DNA of 64,000 nt from Pseudomonadota bacterium. GTDB lineage: Bacteria > Bdellovibrionota_C > UBA2361 > SZUA-149 > DAOLCO01. This document shows, one piece after another, positions 8,245 through 18,300 of the stretch. The notes beneath the pieces are model-generated. The model had not been told where the DNA came from. It worked only from the letters and a program-made list of their open reading frames with translations, and made no database searches. Each line of letters opens with the position of its first letter. The first letter of the stretch is position 1. The position numbers and the translations under genes are program-made. The stretch lies in the NCBI GenBank assembly GCA_027487795.1, contig JAIYCX010000036.1, positions 62,001 to 126,000 of the forward strand, given 5' to 3'.

Positions 8245-11200
8245 CTACTTTAAGGCTAAATCTGGACCTATAAGCTTCAGTAGCTGTACAGGCAGCGCAC
8301 TAGTAAATTTAAATTTTGAAGCTTCAGAGCCAGGAACAAAAGCTGTAATTACTCCAAAATACTTATCTCCAAGAATAAACATAAAAGTAGCAGTTCTATT
8401 TACGACCCTACTTTCACTCATACCACCACCTTTAGAATAAACTTTGTATCTATGATCTCCTGTGCCGGTTTTTCCACCTACTTGAAGAACTTGATCCCCT
8501 ATCTTGATACCGTCTTTGAGTCTAACTGCGGTACCATCAGCGACTATATTAAATAAAGCTGATTTTAGAACATGTGAGACTTCTGTAGAGAGAACTCTAA
8601 CACCTTCATTTTTATCATGAACATATCTACGCTCATAAGGTGTATTTTTACCAAAATCTAGCTGCTCAATTGTTACTTTTGGATATTTAATACCCTTATT
8701 TAAAACTATTCCCATTAATTCAGCTAATGCATCTGGCCTATCAGCTGAAGTACCAAGGGCGGTTGCGTAAGAAGGAACTAGTGAAGGTAGTGGATAACCA
8801 AGTCTTGCCCATCTTTTATGAATTTCATCAAATGCTTCTACTTCTAATAATATTTGAATTCTTTTATCTTGAGCTACTTTCTTAGAAGATTTCATCAACC
8901 AACTGTAAACTTCAATTCTCTGTTTTTTAGTAGCTGAAAATAATTCTTTCAGACTAGATTTTGGTGACTTTATAACATGTGCCGCAACTAATAATTCTAA
9001 AGGATGCATACTAGCTAGGTAACCTCTATCCGCAAGACTTGTAGCCCTAACACTATACCAATCATAATATTTTGAGATTTCTTTTTCATTAAGTGCAGCA
9101 TGATCGATGTGCTTTTTCATGAACTCTGAAAATTCTTGAATACCTGCTTCTGGATTTATAAACCAATAAATTGATGCAAATCTACTAGGACGTCTTTTAA
9201 CTGTATCCATCAAGATAGTTAATATTTGCTCTTCAGTTTTGCCTTTATATTTATCAAAGAATCTCCGAATAAAGACCTTTCCTTCGTTATCTGCGAATCT
9301 TTCAAGATACTCAGCTCTTACTTTGTCATTCATTTTATCAAGAGTAAGTGCAGTAGAGCCTTCTATATTATAACTAAAATATTTTACGATATCCCGCATT
9401 AATCTAATAAATGGTAAATTCACAGAATTCTTAATTGAATCTCTAATGCTTAAAACTTTACCGTTGTCTTCCTTATTAAAGTTTTCAAAATAATGAACTC
9501 CTCCACCTGTAAAAAATCTTTCACCAGGATTTGCAGAATAACTTCTATCCATTGCATCTTCTAAAATTTGCTCTTTAGAAATCTTACTTACTAATAACTT
9601 TTCCAAAACCCATCTAGATAATATGTCTTTAGCATTTAGTAGTTCTTTCTTTAATATACTTTGATCCATATCTTTGTAGCGAGTATGTATTTCTTCTATT
9701 ACCTCTAGATACAAAGCTAGGGTTCTAAATTTTGCGGTTGAGCCTAAATCTAACTTTACTCCTTCGTTTATATTTAAAGGCTGGTTGAAAGTATCAGTTT
9801 GCACTCTAAGCTTATTAACTCCGTTTTCATGCTCAAATAATGTAAAACTGTAAATAACTTTGTTCGGATCTGCGCCTGTACTGAGCATTCTAAATCCACC
9901 TAGTCCAAGCTCATTGATATTCTTTTCAGAATTTAATTTTAACAATGTTCTTGAAACTGCATCCTGGAGTTTGGGATTTAAAGTGGCATTAACTTCTAAA
10001 TCAAATCGGTCTAACTCATAAAATGACTGTACCCCTAAGGTACTTAATAGATGAGTTCTAATTACGTTTTGACCTTTTTTGGTGTTGAATTTTATACCTT
10101 CACTCTTTGGAAGTACTCTTCTGTGTCTAATTGGTTCTGATAGTGCTGCTGAATATAGATCAAAGTCTATTATCTTTGCTTCAAATAAAATAGGGAGATA
10201 TTTATTAATTTGATCTTCTAATAGTATTGGATTTTCTATTAAGAACTCAGTCGGTCTTTTATGTGCTAAAAATAAACTTAATACTTGTTTATAAGCCTTG
10301 GCCTTCTTTCTAATGGCAACGTTATCTCTTGCACTTATATTTGAATTTAAGATCTCATTAATCGCACGAGGATCTTCTCCGTAGTATGCCCATAATCCGT
10401 CCCCCAATCCAAAAACTTCCCCAAATCCAGGGACCGCAGCTAATGGAACACTATTTATATAGTTAATAAGTATCTTCTGTCTTTGTTCGAAATTTTCTTT
10501 TCCGTTTTTATAAGACCTAAGTGAAGCAGAGAGCATTTGGGTTACTTTTTGTAATGGCTGGGTAGTCATCCCATCTGGAGAATGTCTAAATTTTTCTATT
10601 TGAGTAGCAAGTGTGCTACCACCAGAAACCTCTCTATCTCCAAATAGCTCTTGTAAAACTAGTTCTGAGGACGCCCTGATAAACCTATCCCATTCAACGG
10701 CAGGATTATGTAACTTATTTTCTTTATCTAAAAGATAGCGATCCTCTATAAATAAGAGTGTATTTGTAATCAGTGGGCTAATTTTATCTAAATTAGGATA
10801 GATCCAATTAGGTTCCGTAAAAGAATATAACGGCTCCCCCTTTTCTCCTAGTATCTTAAGTCCTGCTTGGCTTTTTTCATCGAAAGGAAGATTGATAGAT
10901 TTTTCTATTAAAGATTGGCTTCCTTCACTTAGCTCTACATGAGAGATATTTTTGAAGCCGGATCTTGAAAGGTTTGAATCAAAAAGTTCTATTCCCGAAT
11001 ATCCTAATCTAATATCATAGGGACCACTTGGGGCTTTAACGATTTTACCCTCTCCATCTACAGTTTTATAGCTTAAGTCTGCTGCCCAATTAGCAAAGTA
11101 TTCTGCTTGGAAATGGCTTGTTTTAAACTCGTAGCCTAGAAAAACCCCAAAAAGGATGATAATAGTCGACAATAGACTAATTTTAACTCTCAAAGAGAAA

Positions 11201-11457
11201 GAAGCTTCTGGATGAAATTCAGGTAGTGTATCGCTTCGGTTTTGAATATTAGCTTGATTAGCCGTTAGAATAATACTTCTAGTATTGTCAGATTCTGATA
11301 TTTTTTTCTGATCTTTAGTTTGTCCTTGCAATATTTTTTCCTTGCCGGACTTAATTAAGTTATTTCTTGGTATGGAGTTTTCGAAAAGGGATCCCCTATT
11401 GGCCTTACTGGTTCTTGTTTGTTTCCTTAAGTGCTTCTTTTTAATCTGTTTTTTCAC
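8245..11457 (-). CDS. Large bifunctional class A penicillin-binding protein (atypical, 1070 aa)
   Basis: Peptidoglycan synthase. A basic cytoplasmic tail and a single membrane anchor (about residues 90-108, ISLLSTIIILFGVFLGYEF) precede the catalytic domains. GT51 motifs are present in a variant form: FIEDRYLLDKEN then HNPAVEWDR in place of the compact EDxxFxxHxG, and GGSTLATQIEK in place of GGSTITQQ. Transpeptidase motifs follow: GSTAKFRTL (SxxK), SVNLPF (SxN) and GGKTGTGD (KTG). It is longer than the usual 700-850 residues of PBP1A, with extra sequence between the motifs. It resembles a distinct family of long 'transglycosylase domain' proteins known from Proteobacteria. It is monocistronic and divergent from the YhaO-like gene. 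Confidence 0.88.
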   Translation of the reverse strand: MKKQIKKKHLRKQTRTSKANRGSLFENSIPRNNLIKSGKEKILQGQTKDQKKISESDNTRSIILTANQANIQNRSDTLPEFHPEASFSLRVKISLLSTIIILFGVFLGYEFKTSHFQAEYFANWAADLSYKTVDGEGKIVKAPSGPYDIRLGYSGIELFDSNLSRSGFKNISHVELSEGSQSLIEKSINLPFDEKSQAGLKILGEKGEPLYSFTEPNWIYPNLDKISPLITNTLLFIEDRYLLDKENKLHNPAVEWDRFIRASSELVLQELFGDREVSGGSTLATQIEKFRHSPDGMTTQPLQKVTQMLSASLRSYKNGKENFEQRQKILINYINSVPLAAVPGFGEVFGLGDGLWAYYGEDPRAINEILNSNISARDNVAIRKKAKAYKQVLSLFLAHKRPTEFLIENPILLEDQINKYLPILFEAKIIDFDLYSAALSEPIRHRRVLPKSEGIKFNTKKGQNVIRTHLLSTLGVQSFYELDRFDLEVNATLNPKLQDAVSRTLLKLNSEKNINELGLGGFRMLSTGADPNKVIYSFTLFEHENGVNKLRVQTDTFNQPLNINEGVKLDLGSTAKFRTLALYLEVIEEIHTRYKDMDQSILKKELLNAKDILSRWVLEKLLVSKISKEQILEDAMDRSYSANPGERFFTGGGVHYFENFNKEDNGKVLSIRDSIKNSVNLPFIRLMRDIVKYFSYNIEGSTALTLDKMNDKVRAEYLERFADNEGKVFIRRFFDKYKGKTEEQILTILMDTVKRRPSRFASIYWFINPEAGIQEFSEFMKKHIDHAALNEKEISKYYDWYSVRATSLADRGYLASMHPLELLVAAHVIKSPKSSLKELFSATKKQRIEVYSWLMKSSKKVAQDKRIQILLEVEAFDEIHKRWARLGYPLPSLVPSYATALGTSADRPDALAELMGIVLNKGIKYPKVTIEQLDFGKNTPYERRYVHDKNEGVRVLSTEVSHVLKSALFNIVADGTAVRLKDGIKIGDQVLQVGGKTGTGDHRYKVYSKGGGMSESRVVNRTATFMFILGDKYFGVITAFVPGSEASKFKFTSALPVQLLKLIGPDLALK

Positions 11458-11549
11458 AACCTCAATAAAATTAATTATTTTATTATTATGATGAAAAAGT
11501 ATGGCTACTTGTGCATAAAAAAATTATACCATGTTAAAAAAACATTCGC

Positions 11550-12809
11550 ATGAAAACCTTTAAGTTTTTACACTTATCTGACCTACATCTTGATTCACCT
11601 TTTGCAAATATTGGGGGTGTTTCTACCCCAAGAGAAGTAAACCTTCTCAAATCAGCACAAGTTGAAGCTTTATCTAATGCCTTTAAATTTGCCGTTAACG
11701 AAGAATGTAAATTCATTCTTATCGCTGGCGATATCTTTGATACTAAGTACTCAAGTATAGATACTCAATTTTCTGTAACGGAATTGCTTAATATGCTTAT
11801 TGCTAGTGATATTAAACTATATTTACTCCTTGGAAATCATGATTCTGATAAAATTGATTTCCTGAGTCGTTTTAAAAATGTCTTTGTATTCCCCACTGAT
11901 CAGGTAATTGAAGTTTCACATTTTGATGAAGGCATAGAAATAGCCCAAATTATTGGATCTAGCTATCAAGGCACTAATAAGGAATTTATTAACTCAGCTT
12001 TAAAACAAAGAAGAAGCGAGCGATTAAGCAATTCAAATAGTCTTAATGATATAGTTCAGATCGGTATTTTTCATGCAAATACTCGTAGTGCTAATAGTAG
12101 AACAAACAGTATTGAGACAAAATCATCCCCAATTGACTATACTTATAATGAGTTAGATATAGGCTTATTAGCAGAGAATAGTTTAACATATGTTGCACTA
12201 GGCCACTTACATAAGTATCAAGTTATACATGATTCCAAACCTCTGATTTGTTACTCAGGAGCCATTCAAGGAAGAAGTTTAAAACCCTCAGAATGCGGCG
12301 AAAAAGGAGGAGTTTTAGTGTCAGTTAATAACTCTTATACGAGTCATAAATTTCTTCCGTTCTCAAATTTTCAATTTATTAGGCAAGAAATAGTAATAAG
12401 AGAAAGTATAAGTATTCCAGAATTACAAGAAAGAATAATTCAAGAACTAGAATTAACAATTTTAATGCCAGTAGTACTTCGACTCACATTAAAACTAGAA
12501 CAAGATACATACTCAAATATCTCAAGATTTGGAGAGCAAGAATCTCTAATATCTTCACTTAGAATAGCTTTAAATACGAGAAATATATTTCTTGAAAGTA
12601 TAGATTTCTCAATCGTTAATATTTCAAATGGAGCTTTGCAAGCTGAGTTACATAAGGAAATATTATTAGAGTTAGAGGAATTAAAAAATGATCCAGAAAT
12701 AATTAAAGAATTATTATCAGCGGAACTCTTACTTGATCAATTAGATCATACTCTAGATCTTGAAGAATTATATACAAACTCTAGAGAAAGGTTAATTTCT
12801 ATAATCTAA
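11550..12809 (+). CDS. YhaO/SbcD-like metallophosphoesterase, DNA repair exonuclease
   Basis: Calcineurin-like phosphoesterase with all metal-binding blocks: HLSDLHLDSPF, AGDIFD, LLGNHDSD, GIFHANT and ALGHLHKYQ. The 419-residue length and partner match Bacillus YhaO, a relative of the SbcD/Mre11 nuclease subunit. The C-terminal 140 residues are helical and acidic, suiting a capping or dimer domain. Its stop overlaps the start of the YhaN-like ATPase by one base (TAATG), so the two are made together and probably form a nuclease-ATPase complex on DNA ends. Confidence 0.9.
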   Translation: MKTFKFLHLSDLHLDSPFANIGGVSTPREVNLLKSAQVEALSNAFKFAVNEECKFILIAGDIFDTKYSSIDTQFSVTELLNMLIASDIKLYLLLGNHDSDKIDFLSRFKNVFVFPTDQVIEVSHFDEGIEIAQIIGSSYQGTNKEFINSALKQRRSERLSNSNSLNDIVQIGIFHANTRSANSRTNSIETKSSPIDYTYNELDIGLLAENSLTYVALGHLHKYQVIHDSKPLICYSGAIQGRSLKPSECGEKGGVLVSVNNSYTSHKFLPFSNFQFIRQEIVIRESISIPELQERIIQELELTILMPVVLRLTLKLEQDTYSNISRFGEQESLISSLRIALNTRNIFLESIDFSIVNISNGALQAELHKEILLELEELKNDPEIIKELLSAELLLDQLDHTLDLEELYTNSRERLISII

Positions 12810-14941
12810 TGAATAAACTTTCGATATCTTCAATTGAAATTTCTAATTTTGGCTCAGTTAGTCAAAAAAGTCTTCAGACCAATGATAAATCAATTATTTT
12901 GATTTATGGTGAAAATGAAGCAGGTAAAAGTACTATTTTTAATTTTATTAGAAATACACTATCTGGTTATCCAAATTTAAATAGGAAAGATTATAGCCAT
13001 TTTCAAATACCTAATAATGCAGAGTTTAATAGCAAATTACGCGTTAAATTAAATAATCAGGAGTTTGTATTATTTAGAGAACCAAAAGCAGGAAAACAAA
13101 TTTCGATTGAAAAAATTTCAAATATTGAAATATCAAAAGAAGAAATCGGAACAATTATTACTCAATTAAATATTATTAATCCCGAAGAGTATAAAAGTGT
13201 TTTTGGATTTAATATAAATGAATTATCATCTTTGAATTTCCTAGATGACTCTTCATTAGGTGAGAAGTTAATAACTACAGCAATTAGTGGAGAGAATGAT
13301 ATATTTGAGAGAACCAGCAATATATTAAGTCAAGATCACGAATCGCTGATAAGAAAAAAAAGTAACTCTAAAAATTTAGGTATTTTAGAATCTTTAAATA
13401 ATCAAATTCGTATTTTAAAAGAAAAATTAAGAAATTTAGAAATAGCAAAGAACAACAGTAAAATATTAATACTAAAGCTTGAGGAATTAGAAACTAGTAT
13501 CATAGACTCAAAGCAGAATCTTAGTCGATTGAAAGAGGAAATAAAATCTCATGATAATTTTTTATCAAATGAAAAATTATACATGGAATTAAGTGAGATA
13601 AAGAAAATAGTCGATAAAAATTCTACCATACGTTATTTATCAGAATCTGAAGAAGATAATTACAAAAGACATGTATTAGAATTAGAAGTTCTAAATGAAT
13701 CTTTAATTAATTTAACAAAAAGATTGGATGAACTTGAAAAAGAAAGAAATAACAAAAATGATTTAATTTCACATATTATTGAAGAACTAGACTTAATTAG
13801 TAATAAGAAAAATGTATTATCTATCGCTACTTATTCCATCTTTTTCGCACTACTAATTTTAACCTATGTTATTTTTTATTTACTTCCTTTTAATTCACTT
13901 CTAGTCACAACCCTTACAATACCTTTATTCTTATTGATTTATTTTGCTGTAAAATTAAGGAAGACTAATTTTAAATTAATCCCACTTCGAGAAAAATTAA
14001 ATAATTTAGAAGATACGATTTTAGTTCTTAATTCTAAAATAGAAGAATTTAGTGAGAATCTAAAATCTATTAAGAATGATATTGATACTAAGAGCAGAAC
14101 ACTATTTTCACAATTATCTTTTTTGAATCCTCAGTCTAATGAATTATCTTCTCTACTAGATTTAATCGCGTTTAATTGTCGAGGTAGAGAAGAAAGTGCT
14201 AGAGTTTTTAACCGAGAGGAAAAATTATTTAAGGAGTTAGGTATAGAAAATTATGATACTCTAGAAAGTTCCCTAAGTAAGATTAGTAATTTTAAAACTG
14301 AAAGAAATCTTTTAGAAATTAAATTTCGCAAAATTGAAGATGAAGTAAATTTAAAATCCACTGAAAAAGGTAGAATAATGTCAGAAATTGGTATGGCACC
14401 TACCGAAGATGAAATAAGTGAATTAGAAACCGATATACAAAGATTAAAAGAAGAAGGTAGTAGATTACTTTCTATCTGGAGACGTGACAAATTGTCAGAA
14501 TACTTACTGAAACAGGCCTACGATAATTTATCAAACGTTCATGTTAAAGAAATATTTGAATTGTCATCACAGTTTTTTTCCGAAATGACTAATAATAAAT
14601 ACTCAAATATTAAACAGACTAAGAATAAAAAATCCATCATAGTAAGTTCAGATTTGAATAATCTAGAATTTACATTAGAAAAACTTAGTCGTGGTACTAT
14701 TGAGCAATTGTATTTATCTTTAAGACTCGCACTAATAGAGCGGTATTCGAGAATTAATATGAGTTTCCCAGTTCTATTTGATGACGTATTAGTTAATTTT
14801 GATGAAAGTAGAACTATAAACACTATCAAATGTCTAAATGGTATAAGCAACACAAGTCAAATATTTTTATTCACTTGTCATAAGTGGATAAAAGACATAT
14901 TTGAAAATACAGTAGAAGACGGTTGCGTTATAGAAATTTAA
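12809..14941 (+). CDS. YhaN-like SMC/Rad50-type ATPase with membrane hairpin
   Basis: ABC/Rad50-type ATPase split by a coiled coil. The N-terminal Walker A is GENEAGKSTIF. Long coiled coils run through the middle, and the C-terminal signature and Walker B read LSRGTIEQLYLSLRLAL and PVLFDDVLVNFD. A strongly hydrophobic pair of helices sits in the middle of the coiled coil (about residues 338-382, SIFFALLILTYVIFYLL then LLVTTLTIPLFLLIYF). This is also a feature of YhaN proteins and distinguishes them from SbcC. It probably acts with the preceding phosphoesterase at the membrane. It overlaps the convergent fbp gene by 4 bases. Confidence 0.88.
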   Translation: MNKLSISSIEISNFGSVSQKSLQTNDKSIILIYGENEAGKSTIFNFIRNTLSGYPNLNRKDYSHFQIPNNAEFNSKLRVKLNNQEFVLFREPKAGKQISIEKISNIEISKEEIGTIITQLNIINPEEYKSVFGFNINELSSLNFLDDSSLGEKLITTAISGENDIFERTSNILSQDHESLIRKKSNSKNLGILESLNNQIRILKEKLRNLEIAKNNSKILILKLEELETSIIDSKQNLSRLKEEIKSHDNFLSNEKLYMELSEIKKIVDKNSTIRYLSESEEDNYKRHVLELEVLNESLINLTKRLDELEKERNNKNDLISHIIEELDLISNKKNVLSIATYSIFFALLILTYVIFYLLPFNSLLVTTLTIPLFLLIYFAVKLRKTNFKLIPLREKLNNLEDTILVLNSKIEEFSENLKSIKNDIDTKSRTLFSQLSFLNPQSNELSSLLDLIAFNCRGREESARVFNREEKLFKELGIENYDTLESSLSKISNFKTERNLLEIKFRKIEDEVNLKSTEKGRIMSEIGMAPTEDEISELETDIQRLKEEGSRLLSIWRRDKLSEYLLKQAYDNLSNVHVKEIFELSSQFFSEMTNNKYSNIKQTKNKKSIIVSSDLNNLEFTLEKLSRGTIEQLYLSLRLALIERYSRINMSFPVLFDDVLVNFDESRTINTIKCLNGISNTSQIFLFTCHKWIKDIFENTVEDGCVIEI

Positions 14942-15912
14942 ATTAGTTTACGTTGTATGCTTTCCACTAATTCTCTGTTTCCAACATAAAGTGCACTTCT
15001 CTGATGTCTTCTTTTAGGCATTATATTTAATACATCATTTCCATCTTCATCAACAGCAAAACCGCCAGCTTCTTTTGCAATAAAAGAAATTACTGAAGCT
15101 TCATAAAGAAGTCTAAGTTTTCCATTTATTTTATTTTTACTTTCATCTTTATGGTTTTTTATGGCAGGGTATAAAAACATACCGCCATTATGTAATAGCC
15201 TATGAAAATCTACTACTAAAGAACCAGCATAACGAAAATTATATAAATTTTCATTTTCCGCTAACCAAGACTGTACTCTGTTATCATAGTAGTTTTTATT
15301 ACCGACATTCCAAGATAATTCCCAATTTTTCTTTTCCTCTGGTAGGTTTATTTTAGTTGGTCTTACGTAGCCACCAGTTTCATCCATTATAAATCGCCAT
15401 GCTCCAGAGTTTTTAAGAGCAAAAGTGAATAAACCTGAAGGTATTAAAAACATACCGGCTGCAATATATTCATTACCAGATCTTAAACGGTATGTTTCAT
15501 CTTTATCGAGATCTCTTTTACAGATACCAAATAGAAATCCGACTGGTAGACTATGTTTAACGTTACTGGATCCGTCTATAGGATCAAAATATACTATATA
15601 TCGACCATCTTCATTTATTCGTATCTCTTTTTCTACTTCTTCGCTCGTAACTTCCATAACCTGATTGGAAGCCTTTAAATAGTGTAATACTATCTCATGG
15701 GCTAAGAGATCCATTTCCATGACGCTTTCACCTTGAACATTTGTTAAGTTAGCCTCGCCTAACTTGCTCTGTAACGCGCCTGATTTATAAGCATGTTCTA
15801 TTCTCCTTGCTGCAGTCATTATCGACTCCATAAGGATAAGAAAGTTTAGAGATCTTTTATTTCTTCTTTGATGATTAAGAAGAAATTGCATGAAAGTATC
15901 ATCTAATCTCAT
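14938..15912 (-). CDS. fbp: Fructose-1,6-bisphosphatase class I
   Basis: Gluconeogenic phosphatase that converts fructose-1,6-bisphosphate to fructose-6-phosphate in the cytoplasm. The metal-binding YFDPIDGSSN motif is intact, as are GGMFLYPA, the KLRLLYEASVISFIAKEAGG block, and the C-terminal RRHQRSALYVGNRE segment that holds substrate-binding residues. The 324-residue length is normal. A start inside the N-terminal region cannot be excluded, but the predicted start aligns with the family. It converges with the YhaN-like gene. Confidence 0.95.
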   Translation of the reverse strand: MRLDDTFMQFLLNHQRRNKRSLNFLILMESIMTAARRIEHAYKSGALQSKLGEANLTNVQGESVMEMDLLAHEIVLHYLKASNQVMEVTSEEVEKEIRINEDGRYIVYFDPIDGSSNVKHSLPVGFLFGICKRDLDKDETYRLRSGNEYIAAGMFLIPSGLFTFALKNSGAWRFIMDETGGYVRPTKINLPEEKKNWELSWNVGNKNYYDNRVQSWLAENENLYNFRYAGSLVVDFHRLLHNGGMFLYPAIKNHKDESKNKINGKLRLLYEASVISFIAKEAGGFAVDEDGNDVLNIMPKRRHQRSALYVGNRELVESIQRKLI

Positions 15913-15939
15913 TTACTTTTACTTTATTAGTTTAAAAGT

Positions 15940-17196
15940 TTATCTTGATCTCGGACAAGCAGATAACACAACTAATCTATTTGTATTTGTACCCTTTCTA
16001 TTGTTTTCAACTTGGAAACAATTAGAAAGTTTTGTAAAAGATTGTTGATTAATTAAAATCTCTTCCACTCTTAAAAACTTATCATTTGATTTTATTCTTT
16101 CTGCCTCTTCACCGACGACTTGATCTAATTTTATTACACCTTCTTCGGTTTCTACCTCTCCTACTTCTATAACAACGAAGCAATTTGGCTTAATAACTCT
16201 TAGCATTTCTCTTAGTACATCTCTAATAAAAGATCTCCACTCATGAATATTTGAAGTCATGAATATTTTATCAGAGAAAGGTCTAGGATTGATTCCAGCA
16301 AACCATAATTGTAACCAGTTATCAGTTAAGTAATCTACCTTATCAAGGAAAGGTGGAGAGCAAACAATCATATCTACAGAGTTATTGCCAAGCCATGATA
16401 AATTTCTAGCATCAGATGTCCGAACTTGAGCTTGATCTGCTGTGGTAAAGAAAGATTGACTTAAACCATCACGTAGTATCAGAGCAGCTTTTTTAATTAT
16501 TCTAGCAGCTATAGGACGATACTCTGGATTTTCTCGTCTTTTAGCATTAATTAATCTTTGTCTTTCTGGCGGAACTGAAATTTGAGGAAATGTATAGCCA
16601 GAGAAAAAGCCATTAGAATGCCCATGAAGTCTAGAAAATGCTATCATCTCAATGAAGCGATTAACCATATCAGGCTTATTTCTAATTGCTAATTTTAGAT
16701 TAACTAATTCTCTATAAGTATCAGGATGGTAAAAAGGTGCTAACATTTCTTTATATGTAGTTAGCGGTACTGGTCTTAATAAATCAATTTCATGAAGTCT
16801 AAGTACTACTTCATCTAAACCTACTGGCGATAACTTTGCTTGGGATATTAGTGTTGATAGTGGATTTATATCTGAAGCAAAAGGTATTCTTCTCAACATT
16901 GCAGCTTGAAGAGCAGTTGTACCTCTTCCAGAAAAAGGATCTAACACAACATCACCTGGTGCTGAGTATCTGCGTATGCAAAAATCTGGTAATTCTGGTT
17001 TAAAGCTAGCCCTGTAACTAACAGCGTAATGAAGTGAATGCATCTGCCTTTGTGACGAAGTCCAGAGTGATCCTTTTACTTCTTTAGGTTTTAGATTAGT
17101 TAAAGATCTTTGATGAGCGTCTCTTCTTGGAACTATCTCAAGAACAGGAGATTTTCTTGCTAAATTATATCTAAATGAATTTGATTCTGCGCCCAT
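15940..17196 (-). CDS. Orphan DNA methyltransferase-like protein
   Basis: SAM-dependent amino-methyltransferase of the N6-adenine/N4-cytosine fold. Motif I reads LDPFSGRGTTALQA (about residues 85-98), followed by an acidic SDINPL. Motif IV is CSPPF (about residues 278-282), the usual S/N/D-P-P-F/Y catalytic motif. Motif I precedes motif IV. No restriction endonuclease or specificity gene is next to it; it lies between fbp and rapZ. It could therefore be a solitary, possibly regulatory DNA methylase, but an RNA target cannot be excluded from sequence alone. Confidence 0.75.
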   Translation of the reverse strand: MGAESNSFRYNLARKSPVLEIVPRRDAHQRSLTNLKPKEVKGSLWTSSQRQMHSLHYAVSYRASFKPELPDFCIRRYSAPGDVVLDPFSGRGTTALQAAMLRRIPFASDINPLSTLISQAKLSPVGLDEVVLRLHEIDLLRPVPLTTYKEMLAPFYHPDTYRELVNLKLAIRNKPDMVNRFIEMIAFSRLHGHSNGFFSGYTFPQISVPPERQRLINAKRRENPEYRPIAARIIKKAALILRDGLSQSFFTTADQAQVRTSDARNLSWLGNNSVDMIVCSPPFLDKVDYLTDNWLQLWFAGINPRPFSDKIFMTSNIHEWRSFIRDVLREMLRVIKPNCFVVIEVGEVETEEGVIKLDQVVGEEAERIKSNDKFLRVEEILINQQSFTKLSNCFQVENNRKGTNTNRLVVLSACPRSR

Positions 17197-17323
17197 GTTT
17201 TATAGACTTTAATTACTAGTTAGTTTCGATGCAAAACATGTGTTAGCAAACAATCTAACTTTACGCACTAAATTTATGCGCCTACTTCATCCTTCTTTAA
17301 GTTAAGAGGATAAGTACCTGTAT

Positions 17324-18259
17324 TTATTTAATAATGGATCTTTTGATATCTCTGTGTGAGATCTGAACTTCTATATTTTTTAGTCTTAATCTATTAGATA
17401 TTTCTTCTGCGATAACAACTGATCGATGTTTTCCACCAGTACAACCGATACCAATATTTAGATATTGTTTACCCTCTTTTTCAAATCGCGGTATTAAAAA
17501 CTCTAAAATTGATTCAAGATGTTTCATAAAATCAATAGTATCAGGATCTCTTGATACGAATTCTCTGACAGGAATACTTAGACCAGTTTGTTCTTTAAGC
17601 TCTTCATCAAAGTATGGGTTAGGTAAAAACCTGACATCAAAAAGTAAATCAACATCAGTAGGATTTCCATATTTAAAACCAAAAGACTGAAAAGTTACTA
17701 ATAAACTTTTTTTCTCATTACAAAAATCTTCAATATTTCTTCTCAGGTCGTGTACTGAAGATTGTGAAGTATCAATTATTCTAGTGGCACTAATCCTAAA
17801 ATCTTTTAGTAATTCCCTTTCTTTTTTTACTGCATCAGAAATACTCGTATAAGGAGAGCCTTTTTTTAACAGTGGATGTTTTCTTCTAGTTTCTCTAAAT
17901 CTTCTAATAATAACTTCATCAGTACAATCGATAAATATTGAGCCTACTCTGATAGAAGAATCTAATATTCCGTTTCCTTCTAGTAGTTCACTGATACTTT
18001 TAACTGTGGTAAATGAGGAATCTAACCTAGAATCTACTAATAAAGCATATTTTAAAACTTCTTTCTCAGAATGACTGCCGTTACAGCCACGAGCATCAAT
18101 TGCTTTATATTTTTCAATTACTTCTTTTATAAAAGGGGCTATTAGGCTGAAAGGTAGATTTTCAACGCAGGCATAATCAAGATCTTCTAAAGCACTAAGA
18201 GCTGTAGATTTTCCAGATCCTGAAAGACCAGTTAGTATGATTAAATTATATTCATTCAC
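17324..18259 (-). CDS. rapZ: RNase adapter protein RapZ (nucleotide-binding P-loop)
   Basis: The Walker A motif LTGLSGSGKS is at the N-terminus, and the characteristic C-terminal IGIGCTGGKHRSVVIAE block is intact, as in E. coli RapZ. There the protein links amino-sugar levels to RNase E via small RNAs; in other lineages this family (YvcJ) binds nucleotides with less defined roles. At 311 residues it is somewhat longer than the E. coli protein, with extra sequence in the N-terminal half. It lies 41 bases after hpf, in an rpoN-hpf-rapZ order known from many Proteobacteria, but no ptsN is present between them. Confidence 0.93.
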   Translation of the reverse strand: MNEYNLIILTGLSGSGKSTALSALEDLDYACVENLPFSLIAPFIKEVIEKYKAIDARGCNGSHSEKEVLKYALLVDSRLDSSFTTVKSISELLEGNGILDSSIRVGSIFIDCTDEVIIRRFRETRRKHPLLKKGSPYTSISDAVKKERELLKDFRISATRIIDTSQSSVHDLRRNIEDFCNEKKSLLVTFQSFGFKYGNPTDVDLLFDVRFLPNPYFDEELKEQTGLSIPVREFVSRDPDTIDFMKHLESILEFLIPRFEKEGKQYLNIGIGCTGGKHRSVVIAEEISNRLRLKNIEVQISHRDIKRSIIK

Positions 18260-18300
18260 TCAAATAAAGTAACATACTAACTGGCTAATTGCTAGATTAA

